Shown: positions 26,333 through 34,293 of the stretch, one piece after another
Numbering within the stretch: position 1 is the first letter of the stretch
Layout: every line of letters starts with the position of its first letter
Assembly: GCA_039725955.1 (NCBI GenBank)
Contig: CP091034.1
Coordinates: forward strand, 4,032,501-4,096,500
Reading direction: 5' to 3'
Origin: Sinorhizobium sp. B11
Lineage (GTDB): Bacteria > Pseudomonadota > Alphaproteobacteria > Rhizobiales > Rhizobiaceae
DNA: 64,000 nucleotides
Program-made: the position numbers and the translations under genes
The notes under the pieces: generated by a model
The model's database searches: none
What the model saw: the letters and a program-made list of their open reading frames with translations, nothing else
What the model was told of the DNA's origin: nothing

Positions 26333-26791
26333 CTAGAGCACCGCCTTGAGCCAGGGATGCAACTCCTTCACCTGTCGCTTCACGAGATTGTCGATTGATA
26401 TCGATCCAGCGCCCCTCACCGCCAGGACGAACATGCCGCCTGCTATTGCAAGATCCTTCTCGAAATGCAGCAACTCGTTCTGGCTCGCAAAGTTGGTATG
26501 AAACAGAAAGGCCGTAGCGAGGCAGAACAGCCCTAGCGCCGCCGAGCCGAGCCGGCTCAGCAGGCCGGCGGCAACGGAGAGACCGGCGCCGAGCTGCAGG
26601 GCGACGACACCAAATGTCACGATCGCCGGCAATCCGAGCTTCTGAAAGGCAGCGAGCGTAGCAGTCATATCGGCCGCAAGCGTCGCGCCTTCATGCAGGA
26701 AGATCAGGGCCAGCAGGAACCTGCCAAGTAGAAGAATGAGATCGGCCAGCCGAACCCGGCCCGAAGCGTTTTCCGCTAAAGCGTTTTCCAT
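26333..26791 (-). CDS. DoxX-family membrane protein
   Basis: A 152-residue inner-membrane protein with four hydrophobic helices. The DoxX signatures are LILLLGRFLLALIFLHEGATLAADM, followed by FQKLGLPAIVTFGVVALQLGAGLSVAAGLLSRLGSAALGLFCLATAF. The ATG has a GAGGAGG site. It is the last gene of the operon led by the metallo-beta-lactamase-fold gene, 62 bases after the TPR gene. DoxX proteins are linked in other bacteria to thiol or oxidative stress; the role here is inferred from the ECF sigma context. Confidence 0.88.
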   Translation of the reverse strand: MENALAENASGRVRLADLILLLGRFLLALIFLHEGATLAADMTATLAAFQKLGLPAIVTFGVVALQLGAGLSVAAGLLSRLGSAALGLFCLATAFLFHTNFASQNELLHFEKDLAIAGGMFVLAVRGAGSISIDNLVKRQVKELHPWLKAVL

Positions 26792-26853
26792 TGTAACCTC
26801 CTCTTCGAAGAAAGCAGGCGGTAGACCCGCCTGCCTTGCAGTCTACATGCCGT

Positions 26854-27327
26854 TTAGTTGCCTCCTTTCGCTGCGATGGCATCTTGCAGGTCCTCAAGCT
26901 CTTCGCAGCCCGTAGGGCAGAGCTGCTTGAGCACGGACACCTGCTCCTCGGCCTTCGCCATGTCGCCGGTCTCGATATAGAGTTCGCCGAGATATTCGCG
27001 TGCCGCTTTGTGATCCGGCTGCAGTTCCAGCGCCTTGGTGTAATAGGTCAGCGACGTCTTGAAGTCGCCGGTCTTGCGCAGCGTGAAGCCCATCAGATTA
27101 TACACGTCTGCCTGCTGGTTATCTTCAGCGAGGTCGCGGAGTTCCTGGAGCGCGCCGGCATAGTCCTTGGCGTCGATCTTGGCACGCACCGAAGTAAGGT
27201 CCGGTGCGTCCGTCGATTCCATGTTGTCGACGGCAAAAGCCGGTAGCGCACTGATCGCCGTAAAGCCGGCGGAAGCGGCGCAAAAGCCGATGAAGGTTAG
27301 AACCACGTATTTGCTGGTCTTGATCAT
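26854..27327 (-). CDS. Exported TPR protein
   Basis: A 157-residue protein. An N-terminal signal sequence (VVLTFIGFCAASAGFTAISALPAFA) is followed by tetratricopeptide-like repeats from about residue 45 (DYAGALQELRDLAEDNQQADVYNLMGFTLRKTGDFKTSLTYYTKALELQPDHKAAREYLGELYIETGDMAKAEEQ). A C-terminal Cys pair, CPTGC, is separated by three residues and could form a disulfide or bind metal. It is co-oriented with the metallo-beta-lactamase-fold gene 20 bases upstream and has an AAGGAGAC site. It is probably a periplasmic partner or scaffold of that hydrolase. Confidence 0.85.
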   Translation of the reverse strand: MIKTSKYVVLTFIGFCAASAGFTAISALPAFAVDNMESTDAPDLTSVRAKIDAKDYAGALQELRDLAEDNQQADVYNLMGFTLRKTGDFKTSLTYYTKALELQPDHKAAREYLGELYIETGDMAKAEEQVSVLKQLCPTGCEELEDLQDAIAAKGGN

Positions 27328-27347
27328 GATCGTCTCCTTGGAGCCTT

Positions 27348-28322
27348 TCAGGCCTGGATTGTCGGGGTAAAGCCATAGGCGCTTCCGTCCTTGACGAAGG
27401 TGCCTGAGCCGGGGAACGGAAAGTGCGAACCGCAGATCGCGATATTGTCTGCGATGACGCGATCGATGAGACGGCGGCGCGTGGCTATCGCCGTCGGTCC
27501 GTCCTGATCGTAGCTGCCCTGCCAGTCGGGATGCGGCGCGAGCAGCGCAGGCACGTACATGATGTCTGCGGAGACGAGCAGCTGCTTGTTTCCGGAGCTC
27601 ACCAGATAGGTCGAATGACCAGGCGTATGGCCGGGTGCCGACAGCAGCCGGACGCCGGGCGCGACTTCGGCTCCGTCATCCACCAGCTTCCAGTTCTTCC
27701 ATTTCGGGAAGACGGCGGCGATGCGCTTGCCGGCCGGCTTTCGGCCTTCGGCAAGCTTCTCGACGCGACCGGGCTCCGTCCACCAGTTGTATTCCACCGC
27801 GTTGACGATGAGCTCGGCATTCGGGAAAACCGGGTTGTTCGTTCCCTTTTCCATCAGGCCCCAGACATGATCGGGGTGGAAATGCGAGATCATGATCGTA
27901 TCGATCTTCTTGTAGTCGATACCGGCCGCCGCCATGTTCGCCGGCAGATGCGTGGCATTTTCCTGCCATTGACCGACGCCGGAACCGGCATCCATCATGA
28001 TCGTGCGACCACCGACCTTCAGCACGACCACTGTCAGCGGGATCGGCATGAATTCGGTCGTAAGACCGGCCTTGGAAAGCGCCTCCTTGGTGTCTTCGAT
28101 CGAGGCGTTCTTGATGAAGGCTGGGTCGTGCGGCTTTTTCCAGATACCGTCATAGATCGCCGTGACCTCGATATCGCCGACCTTGTATTTGTAGTAGCCG
28201 ACTGTCGGCTCCAACGGCGTCTCGGCAAATGCCGGCATGACGAATTCGATCTTCGAAGACAGACCGAATGCGGCCGCAGCGGCAGCCGATCCCAGGACGG
28301 CGCGACGTGACATTGACAACAT
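27348..28322 (-). CDS. Tat-exported metallo-beta-lactamase-fold hydrolase
   Basis: A 324-residue protein. The N-terminus MLSMSRRAVLGSAAAAAAFGL is a twin-arginine-type signal, which places the protein in the periplasm. The zinc motif is SHFHPDHVWGL near residue 150, with further ligands likely in SAPGHTPGHSTYL and GSHFPFPG. The ATG follows AGGAGG; a longer in-frame reading would start upstream of the predicted promoter. It is the first gene of the metallo-hydrolase-TPR-DoxX operon and faces the ECF sigma gene. Quorum-quenching lactonase and sulfur-metabolism roles are both possible for this fold; nothing here decides. Confidence 0.9.
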   Translation of the reverse strand: MLSMSRRAVLGSAAAAAAFGLSSKIEFVMPAFAETPLEPTVGYYKYKVGDIEVTAIYDGIWKKPHDPAFIKNASIEDTKEALSKAGLTTEFMPIPLTVVVLKVGGRTIMMDAGSGVGQWQENATHLPANMAAAGIDYKKIDTIMISHFHPDHVWGLMEKGTNNPVFPNAELIVNAVEYNWWTEPGRVEKLAEGRKPAGKRIAAVFPKWKNWKLVDDGAEVAPGVRLLSAPGHTPGHSTYLVSSGNKQLLVSADIMYVPALLAPHPDWQGSYDQDGPTAIATRRRLIDRVIADNIAICGSHFPFPGSGTFVKDGSAYGFTPTIQA

Positions 28323-28395
28323 GATTATGCCTCCTCTTGTTGATGGCATTTCGACTGGCGAAGACTGCGAATGCTCTGACGTCCCCGCTGACGAA

Positions 28396-28424
28396 CTAGA
28401 TCGAAGGCACCGGATGCTTATTCC
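28396..28424 (-). promoter_or_regulatory. Predicted ECF sigma promoter of the metallo-hydrolase operon
   Basis: On the minus strand GGAATA-N17-ATCTAG, with TCG just before the -10 element. The -10 element ends 73 bases before the start codon at 28322. It matches, in sequence and exact spacing, the element in front of the sigma gene. Confidence 0.72.
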
Positions 28425-28523
28425 CGATTTCCCCGAAATTTCTTTCAACCCATTGGAAAAACGACACCATTTTTTCTACCCAGAGCTGACGTCAATCCCA
28501 GCGCAAATAAATCGAGATTTTCT

Positions 28524-28552
28524 GGAATAAAACTGCGCGCCGATCGGTCTAG
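28524..28552 (+). promoter_or_regulatory. Predicted autoregulated ECF sigma promoter of the sigma/anti-sigma operon
   Basis: GGAATA-N17-GTCTAG on the plus strand, also with TCG before the -10 element, ending 68 bases before the sigma start codon. With the divergent copy it forms a pair on opposite strands within 160 bases. The remaining 298 bases between the two operons hold no gene that I can see. Confidence 0.72.
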
Positions 28553-28620
28553 ACTGCAGGAGGCCGCATCCAATACCTGCGGCTCTCACGTCCCAATCGG
28601 CTGCTGTTGAGGCAGGGAGG

Positions 28621-29376
28621 ATGATGACAAACGCTCAGATCACCTATCCCGTCGGATCGATCGACTGGACTTTCCTGCTCGGCGGCCAAACGCCGCGCGC
28701 CCATGTTCGACCATCACCGTTACAGGTGCTGTTCGCCGGCGTGACGCGACTTTTCCATCTCATGGCCGCAGAGAAATCCGGCAGCGAACGGATTGCCGCA
28801 AAGATCGACGCGGCGACCCAGCATGAATTCATGCATCGCTTTCAGGACGTGATTATCCCGCATCTCGACGCGGCCTATAATTTCGCCCGCTTCCTTAGCC
28901 GCGACGCCGAGGCCGCGCAGGATATCGTCCAGGAAGCTTTTCTGCGCGCCTACCGCAATTTCGAAACATATCGCGGCGGCGATCCGCGCTCCTGGCTGTT
29001 TGCGATCGTCAGGAATTGCTGCCACGTCTGGCGCCAGCAGGATCGCCGCAAGGCCCGTTTCGAACGGCATCTGGACGAGACCGGCGGTGCCGATCCCGAT
29101 GAAGACGAAGGCTATCAAGTCGCATCGGAGGAGGATTCTCCGGAAACAGCGATGATCCGGCAGACGGAGCAGCAGCGTGTTCGCGACGTCATCAGCAAGC
29201 TTCCCGAAACGATGCGGGAAATCATCGTGTTGCGTGAACTCGAAGACCTCTCCTACCGACAGATCGCAGAAATCATCGATGCGCCGATCGGCACCGTCAT
29301 GTCGCGCCTTGCCAGGGCGCGGCGCGAGTTCGCCGACATCTGGGATGCATGCAACAAGAGCGAGGCGGCAGGATGA
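28621..29376 (+). CDS. ECF (extracytoplasmic function) RNA polymerase sigma factor
   Basis: A 251-residue sigma-70 family protein. Region 2 spans about residues 70-150 (AYNFARFLSRDAEAAQDIVQEAFLRAYRNFETYRGGDPRSWLFAIVRNCC), with an acidic linker (DPDEDEGYQVASEEDSPE). Region 4 is at about residues 185-245 (LPETMREIIVLRELEDLSYRQIAEIIDAPIGTVMSRLARARREF). The first 65 residues are an unusual N-terminal extension. The start is supported by a GGGAGG site; ATG 28624 is an equal alternative. Its stop overlaps the anti-sigma start (ATGA), the usual coupled sigma/anti-sigma arrangement. Confidence 0.92.
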   Translation: MMTNAQITYPVGSIDWTFLLGGQTPRAHVRPSPLQVLFAGVTRLFHLMAAEKSGSERIAAKIDAATQHEFMHRFQDVIIPHLDAAYNFARFLSRDAEAAQDIVQEAFLRAYRNFETYRGGDPRSWLFAIVRNCCHVWRQQDRRKARFERHLDETGGADPDEDEGYQVASEEDSPETAMIRQTEQQRVRDVISKLPETMREIIVLRELEDLSYRQIAEIIDAPIGTVMSRLARARREFADIWDACNKSEAAG

Positions 29377-30173
29377 GCGAAGCCCATCAAAATGCCTGCG
29401 CCGAATGGCGCATCATGCTCCACGGCTTCGTCGACGGCGAACTTGATGGCGTCCATGCAGCGCAATTCGAGGGTCATCTGGCGACCTGCGAGAGCTGCCG
29501 GGCGGAGATGGAAAGGGTTACGGCGGTGAGAAAGATCATCGACCAGGACGGCGTCCGATGGAGGCCGCCCGAAGCCCTGCGTTCACAAGTCCTGTCCATG
29601 CTGTCCTTCGAACAGACAGCGGCCGCCTCCAGCTTGCCTCAAGCATACCGGCCGCCCTTCTGGCGCCGCGCCTTTGACCTCGTACGGCAGTGGAGTTTCG
29701 TTCCCTCGCTGGCGGTCCTGGCGGCAAGCGGTTTCCTGTTCATCAACACTCCGTCGCAGACCCTCATCCTGCAGGATGAGATCATGGCAAGCCATGTCAG
29801 GTCGATGATGGCCGACCATCTGACCGACGTCCTGACCTCGGACCAGCATACGGTGAAGCCCTGGTTCAATGGCAAGATCGATTTCTCGCCGCCAGTCAGC
29901 GATCTCACGAAGGATGGATTTCCGTTGGTCGGGGGCCGCGTGGACTATATCGGCGGCCGTGCCGTTGCCGCGCTTGTTTACAGGCGCCACGGCCACGTCA
30001 TCAACCTGTTCATCTGGCCCACGGCTTCGGGCACCCAGACGACGACAGAGCGCGACGGCTACAACATGGTACAATGGTCGGATGGCGGGCTGACGTTCTG
30101 GGCGATTTCAGATGTCGCTTCGGCTGACCTTGCAGAATTTGAGAGATTTTTCCGATCCGCGGAGAGACTCTAG
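29373..30173 (+). CDS. Zinc-binding (ZAS-type) transmembrane anti-sigma factor
   Basis: A 266-residue protein coupled to the ECF sigma gene by a four-base overlap. The N-terminal domain carries the Hx3Cx2C motif of ZAS anti-sigma factors (HLATCESC, near residue 36) within HGFVDGELDGVHAAQFEGHLATCESCRAEM. One membrane segment near residues 110-125 (SFVPSLAVLAASGFLFI) is followed by a periplasmic domain ending KDGFPLVGGRVDYIGGRAVAALVYRRHGHVINLFIWP, typical of this class. It should hold the sigma factor inactive until a redox or envelope signal; the signal is unknown. The stop overlaps the convergent DUF1345 gene by four bases. Confidence 0.92.
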   Translation: MSEAHQNACAEWRIMLHGFVDGELDGVHAAQFEGHLATCESCRAEMERVTAVRKIIDQDGVRWRPPEALRSQVLSMLSFEQTAAASSLPQAYRPPFWRRAFDLVRQWSFVPSLAVLAASGFLFINTPSQTLILQDEIMASHVRSMMADHLTDVLTSDQHTVKPWFNGKIDFSPPVSDLTKDGFPLVGGRVDYIGGRAVAALVYRRHGHVINLFIWPTASGTQTTTERDGYNMVQWSDGGLTFWAISDVASADLAEFERFFRSAERL

Positions 30174-30838
30174 AGCAGGCTTGCGCCGACATTGATCGCA
30201 AGTGCGAGAATGGTGGTGTTGAACAGGAATGACAGCAGCGCATGCAGCAGGGTGAACTTGCGCATCGTCGTCGAGGTTACGGCCACATCGGCCGTCTGTG
30301 CCGCGACACCGATCGTGAAAGAGAAATAGAGGAAGTCCCAATAGGCAGGCTCCTCGATTCCATCAGGGAATTTAAGCCCTTCGCATTTTTCCGAACCGCC
30401 ATAGAAATAGTGGGCGTAGTGGATCGTGAAAAGCGTGTGCAGGAAAAACCAGGAGATCAGGATAGTCAGGATCGCAGCAGCGGCGCGCCACAGCGCGACA
30501 TCCGCCGGTGCATCCTTGATCGAATGAAGCTCGATGCCGATCCCGGCAATGCTGGCGAGAGCCGCTGCAATCGATAGGAAAAGCAGGAAAGTATCGGAAA
30601 AGTCGAGATCTTCGGACCGTTTCCTGATGCTTTCAACCGTCGCCCGAAGCATCTTGCGCCAGCTCAGCCCGATGAAGATGATCGCCGAGGCATTCCAGCC
30701 AAAGAGGATATTGCTGGCGCTGACCTCCCGCGAGGTCAGCAGCAGAAAGACGATCAGACCACCGAGCACCGAAAGGATGAAGCTTGCGTGCTTGTAGGCG
30801 AGCGACACCAGCGAATTTCCGTCATCCTCGTCAGCCAC
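30170..30838 (-). CDS. DUF1345 integral membrane protein
   Basis: A 222-residue protein with five predicted helices. The conserved DUF1345 features are FFLHTLFTIHYAHYFYGG and GIEEPAYWDFLYFSFTIGVAAQTADVAVTSTTMRK, which contain the family's YWDFLYFSF and AQTADV blocks. A GTG start at 30838 directly follows GGAGGATCGAA; a longer in-frame reading from 31042 would run into the transaldolase gene and is rejected. It is convergent with the anti-sigma gene. The function of the family is unknown. Confidence 0.87.
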   Translation of the reverse strand: MADEDDGNSLVSLAYKHASFILSVLGGLIVFLLLTSREVSASNILFGWNASAIIFIGLSWRKMLRATVESIRKRSEDLDFSDTFLLFLSIAAALASIAGIGIELHSIKDAPADVALWRAAAAILTILISWFFLHTLFTIHYAHYFYGGSEKCEGLKFPDGIEEPAYWDFLYFSFTIGVAAQTADVAVTSTTMRKFTLLHALLSFLFNTTILALAINVGASLL

Positions 30839-30879
30839 TTCGATCCTCCGAGCCTCTATGTCCTTGATATCAAAATGAA

Positions 30880-30912
30880 AAAGGCGCGGATGCCATCGGC
30901 ACCCGCGCCTTT
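30880..30912 (-). terminator. Intrinsic terminator of the transaldolase gene
   Basis: Stem with arms AAGGCGCGG and CCGCGCCTT and a 13-base loop, followed on the minus strand by TTTCATTTTG. It begins 24 bases past the tal stop codon. Confidence 0.82.
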
Positions 30913-30935
30913 CATCAAAGTGCGGCTTGGCAGCC

Positions 30936-31901
30936 TTATGCAGCAGCGAGCTGCAGTTCCTTGCGGACCTGGCTGCGCAGCGTACCGAGATCCTTTGCGA
31001 ATGCGCGGATGCCTTCTGCGAGCTTTTCCGTCGCCATCGCATCTTCGTTCATCATCCAGCGGAAGGTCTTTTCGTCGACCGTGACTTTCGGGGCCGGCTT
31101 GATCGTTTCGGGCGATAGCTTGCGCTCGAGCTTACCCTGGTCGTTGGACAGTTCATCGAGCAGGTTCGGAGCGATGGTCAGACGGTCGCAACCGGCCAGC
31201 GCTTCGATTTCGCCGGTGTTGCGGAAGGAGGCGCCCATGACGACGGTCTTGATGCCATTGGCCTTGTAGTAATTGTAGATGTCGCGAACGGACAGAACGC
31301 CCGGATCTTCTTCGGCAGTGAAATCCTTGCCGGTCGACTTCTTGTACCAGTCGAGAATGCGGCCGACGAAGGGCGAGATCAGGAACACGCCGGCGTCAGC
31401 GCAGGCAATGGCCTGGGCCTTGGAGAAAAGCAGGGTCAGATTGCAGTCGATGCCTTCCTTCTGAAGGATTTCGGCGGCGCGAATGCCTTCCCAGGTGGAA
31501 GCGAGCTTGATGAGGATGCGGTCCTTCTCGATGCCGCGCTCCTTGTAGGCGGCGATGATGCTGCGCGCCTTCTTGAGCGAAGCTTCGGTATCGAAGGAGA
31601 GGTCGGCATCGACTTCAGTCGAAACGCGGCCGGGAACGAGCTTTACGAGGGCAGAACCGACGGAGATAGCGAGGCGATCAGCAACGGCTGCGGCCGCTGC
31701 ATCGGCGTCACCGCCGATCTTCTTGCCCCAGGCGATCGCTTCCTTCATGTCATCGGCAAACATCTCGGTACCGAGTGCCTTGAGAACGATGGACGGGTTG
31801 GTCGTGCAATCAACCGGCTTCAGGCGAGCAACAGCCTGAATGTCACCGGTATCGGCAACGACGGTTGTGATCTCGCGGAGTTGGTCAAGCTTGGATGTCA
31901 T
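30936..31901 (-). CDS. tal: Transaldolase
   Basis: Transfers a three-carbon unit between sedoheptulose-7-phosphate and glyceraldehyde-3-phosphate in the pentose phosphate pathway. The 321 residues match the TalB type. The Schiff-base lysine is Lys132 in RILIKLASTWEGI and the catalytic Asp17 is in VVADTGD, the same numbers as E. coli TalB; KPVDCTTNPSIVL is the N-terminal signature. The ATG at 31901 follows AAAAAGGATTTTGACC; a TTG two codons earlier is less likely. It is divergent from a SorC-type regulator and is followed by a strong terminator, so it is monocistronic. Confidence 0.96.
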   Translation of the reverse strand: MTSKLDQLREITTVVADTGDIQAVARLKPVDCTTNPSIVLKALGTEMFADDMKEAIAWGKKIGGDADAAAAAVADRLAISVGSALVKLVPGRVSTEVDADLSFDTEASLKKARSIIAAYKERGIEKDRILIKLASTWEGIRAAEILQKEGIDCNLTLLFSKAQAIACADAGVFLISPFVGRILDWYKKSTGKDFTAEEDPGVLSVRDIYNYYKANGIKTVVMGASFRNTGEIEALAGCDRLTIAPNLLDELSNDQGKLERKLSPETIKPAPKVTVDEKTFRWMMNEDAMATEKLAEGIRAFAKDLGTLRSQVRKELQLAAA

Positions 31902-32347
31902 GGTCAAAATCCTTTTTGAACTTGGACTGCGGACCGGCGCGAGTTCCGCCCGGCAAAGAGGTGATCTGAGGACCGATGGTTTGCATGCTGCAGGCGAAAA
32001 GACGCGCCACCGTCACGGATGAGTCATAAACGTGAGAGACATTGGCGGTGTTCCCAGGCGCGTTGCTCCAACCGCCGGAAAACGACAAGCGCCTTGCAAG
32101 CGCTGTCGCGTACGGCTGATGGGCCGATCGTGACTTTCCGCATGCCCGCACATTGCCCTCCTCGGACGGACAAGAACGACATTGTCGACCATGACTATCG
32201 CCGCTCCCGCAACGAAAAGTCAAGGACATTTGTGCATTTCAATTGACATAAGTGTCACACCCGGCATTATCGCGGGAACAAAGCCGATGCCCCAATCTTA
32301 TGCCATCGATGGCAAAGATCTAGGGCGAAATCGGCGCGGGAGGAGAT
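31902..32347. other. Long intergenic region between tal and the SorC-type regulator
   Basis: This 446-base gap holds no convincing gene; short readings through it lack ribosome sites and family features. Its right third contains a promoter and operator-like palindrome for the regulator (32244-32272). The left part should hold the tal promoter and a 5' leader, but I see no clear -35/-10 pair there. Confidence 0.6.
32244..32272 (+). promoter_or_regulatory. Promoter and operator candidate for the SorC-type regulator
   Basis: TTGACA-N17-ATTATC forms a good sigma-70 pair. The -35 box is embedded in the palindrome TGACA-TAAG-TGTCA (32245-32258), which suggests autoregulation by the downstream regulator. 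The regulator starts 76 bases after the -10 box. Confidence 0.55.
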
Positions 32348-33331
32348 GTGGTCAAGCTGAAACGCGGCACGCACACTGCTTATTCCGAAGCCTCCTCACT
32401 CCGGCTGCGGGCGGCATGGCTCTATTACAACGAGGGCCTGACCCAGAAGGATGTTGCCGAACAGCTCGGGATCAGCCGCACGACCGTCATCCGGCTGCTC
32501 GATGAGGCGATGAAGCGCAGCGAAGTACAGATCTGGATCAACGACTCGATCGGCGACTGTGTGGAGCTTTCGGTCAAGCTGGAACGGGCCTATGGCCTGG
32601 ACGAGGCGATCGTCGTGCCGGAGCCCGCCAAATGTGATGTGAATTCACTGGCAAAGAATGTCGGGCTGGCGCTGGGCCAGTTCCTGTCGGAGGCCATTCC
32701 GGACGATTATACGATAGGCGTCGGTTGGGGCCGCACGATGACGGCTTCTCTTGCAAGCTTCCGCCCGCCGCGCCGCGACAACTGCAAGATCGTTTCCCTG
32801 CTCGGCGGTATCGTCGCCGTTCACCAGACGAATCCAATCGACTACACTTGGCGCCTCGCCAATCAACTCGGCGCGGAGTGCTATATGTTTCTCGCCCCGT
32901 TGCTCGTCGATTCTATCGAAACCAAACGCAATCTCATCGAAAAATGCGGGCTCGATACGATCTACCGGCTGGCGGAAAACCTTGATCTCGCAATCGTCAG
33001 CTGCGGCGATATCGGTCCGCATTCGACCTCGCTCTCCGAGGGGTGGATTTCAAAGGCCGAGCTGCAGCAGCTGATCGATGCCGGCTGCGTCTGCGACACC
33101 ATGTTCAACTTTCTGGACAAGGACGGCAATTCCGTCGATCACTCGATCAATCAGCGGGTGATGTCGGTTGATCTCGATACACTGAAGGAAGCAAAACACA
33201 TCGTGCTGTCCTCCGGCGGCGCCCATCGTGCCGTCGCGATCCGTGCAACGATCAAGCGCATCGGCTGCAATACGCTCATAACGGATGAAAGTGCCGCAAA
33301 GGCATTGCTGGAGCTCGCCGAAGCCGCCTGA
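32348..33331 (+). CDS. SorC/DeoR-family sugar-binding transcriptional regulator
   Basis: A 327-residue regulator with an N-terminal helix-turn-helix (LRAAWLYYNEGLTQKDVAEQLGISRTTVIRLLDEA, residues 20-55) and a SorC-type phosphosugar-binding domain from about residue 65. The start is a GTG very close to a GGGAGGAG site; no other start fits. It is divergent from transaldolase. The SorC family includes erythritol and sorbitol regulators, so it could sense a sugar phosphate and act on tal, but no other catabolic gene is adjacent. Confidence 0.85.
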   Translation: MVKLKRGTHTAYSEASSLRLRAAWLYYNEGLTQKDVAEQLGISRTTVIRLLDEAMKRSEVQIWINDSIGDCVELSVKLERAYGLDEAIVVPEPAKCDVNSLAKNVGLALGQFLSEAIPDDYTIGVGWGRTMTASLASFRPPRRDNCKIVSLLGGIVAVHQTNPIDYTWRLANQLGAECYMFLAPLLVDSIETKRNLIEKCGLDTIYRLAENLDLAIVSCGDIGPHSTSLSEGWISKAELQQLIDAGCVCDTMFNFLDKDGNSVDHSINQRVMSVDLDTLKEAKHIVLSSGGAHRAVAIRATIKRIGCNTLITDESAAKALLELAEAA

Positions 33332-33351
33332 GCGGCTTCGGTATATCTCGT

Positions 33352-34224
33352 TCAGGCGTGTGCCGATTCCCAGCCGAGCATGGCCCGCTTGCGGGTCAGA
33401 CCCCAATGGTAACCGGTCAACGCGCCATTTTTCCCGAGTGCGCGATGGCAGGGCACGACGAAGGAAATCGGATTGGCCCCGACTGCCGCACCGACGGCGC
33501 GCATGGCAGTCGGCCGGCCGATGTCCTTGGCAATGTCGCTATAGGTCACGGCCTTACCGAAGGGAATTTTCAGAAGGCTCTGCCAGACGTTGACCTGGAA
33601 ATCCGTTCCGATCAGCACGACCCGCAACGGCTGGTCGGACGTCCAGCGGCCCGGCTGGAAGATGCGTTCGGCATAAGGCGCCGTCGCCTGGCGGTCTTCC
33701 ACATATTCCGCATTTGGCCAACGGCAGGTCATATCCTCCAGGCAGGCCTTCTCATCACCGGAATCGCTGAAGGCGAGACCCGCAAGGCCGCGGTCCGTGA
33801 CCATGACGAGCGCCGTGCCGAAGGGGCATGTGTGGAACCCGTAGCGGATCGTCAGTCCGCCACCCTTCGCCTTCCATTCGCCCGGCGACATTGCCTCATG
33901 CGTCACGAACAGGTCGTGCAGGCGGCTCGGGCCAGACAGACCGACCTCGATCGACGTTTCAAGCAGCGGCATTTCTTCCTGGCGCAAGAGCCGCTTGGCA
34001 TGGTCCAGCGTGACGGCCTGCAGAAAGGCCTTGGGCGAAAGGCCGGCCCAGCGGGTAAAGGTCTTCTGGAGTTGCGTCGGCGATTGGTTCAGCCGCGCGG
34101 CGATCGCTTCCAGCGACGGCTGGTCGCGATATTCCTCGCTGATCAGTTCAATGACCCGACGGACGGTGTCGTAGTCGGGTCCATCAGGGGTGATGTCTGT
34201 TTCGAGCTTCGCGATCATGTTCAT
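33352..34224 (-). CDS. Ada-like AraC-type regulator/methylated-DNA-cysteine methyltransferase
   Basis: A 290-residue protein. The N-terminal AraC-type DNA-binding domain is at about residues 18-105 (IELISEEYRDQPSLEAIAARLNQSPTQLQKTFTRWAGLSPKAFLQAVT). A MGMT/Ogt-type domain follows, with the acceptor cysteine at about residue 259 in FVVPCHRALG and the DNA-binding stretch FGKAVTYSDIAKDIGRPTAMRAVGAAVG. It removes alkyl groups from O6-alkylguanine. Compared with E. coli Ada (354 residues) it lacks the N-terminal zinc and phosphotriester domain, so it would not sense methylphosphotriesters in the Ada manner. The ATG has an AAAGGAG site. Confidence 0.92.
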   Translation of the reverse strand: MNMIAKLETDITPDGPDYDTVRRVIELISEEYRDQPSLEAIAARLNQSPTQLQKTFTRWAGLSPKAFLQAVTLDHAKRLLRQEEMPLLETSIEVGLSGPSRLHDLFVTHEAMSPGEWKAKGGGLTIRYGFHTCPFGTALVMVTDRGLAGLAFSDSGDEKACLEDMTCRWPNAEYVEDRQATAPYAERIFQPGRWTSDQPLRVVLIGTDFQVNVWQSLLKIPFGKAVTYSDIAKDIGRPTAMRAVGAAVGANPISFVVPCHRALGKNGALTGYHWGLTRKRAMLGWESAHA

Positions 34225-34293
34225 CGTTTTTCTCCTTTACAAAGGAGATAATCAAGGCCGGCGAACCAAACCACCCGTTTCTTGCGTGATCTC

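Noticed and set aside
31885..32229. A 114-codon minus-strand reading frame upstream of transaldolase
   Set aside because: It overlaps the tal start in another frame, contains no domain and has no ribosome site.
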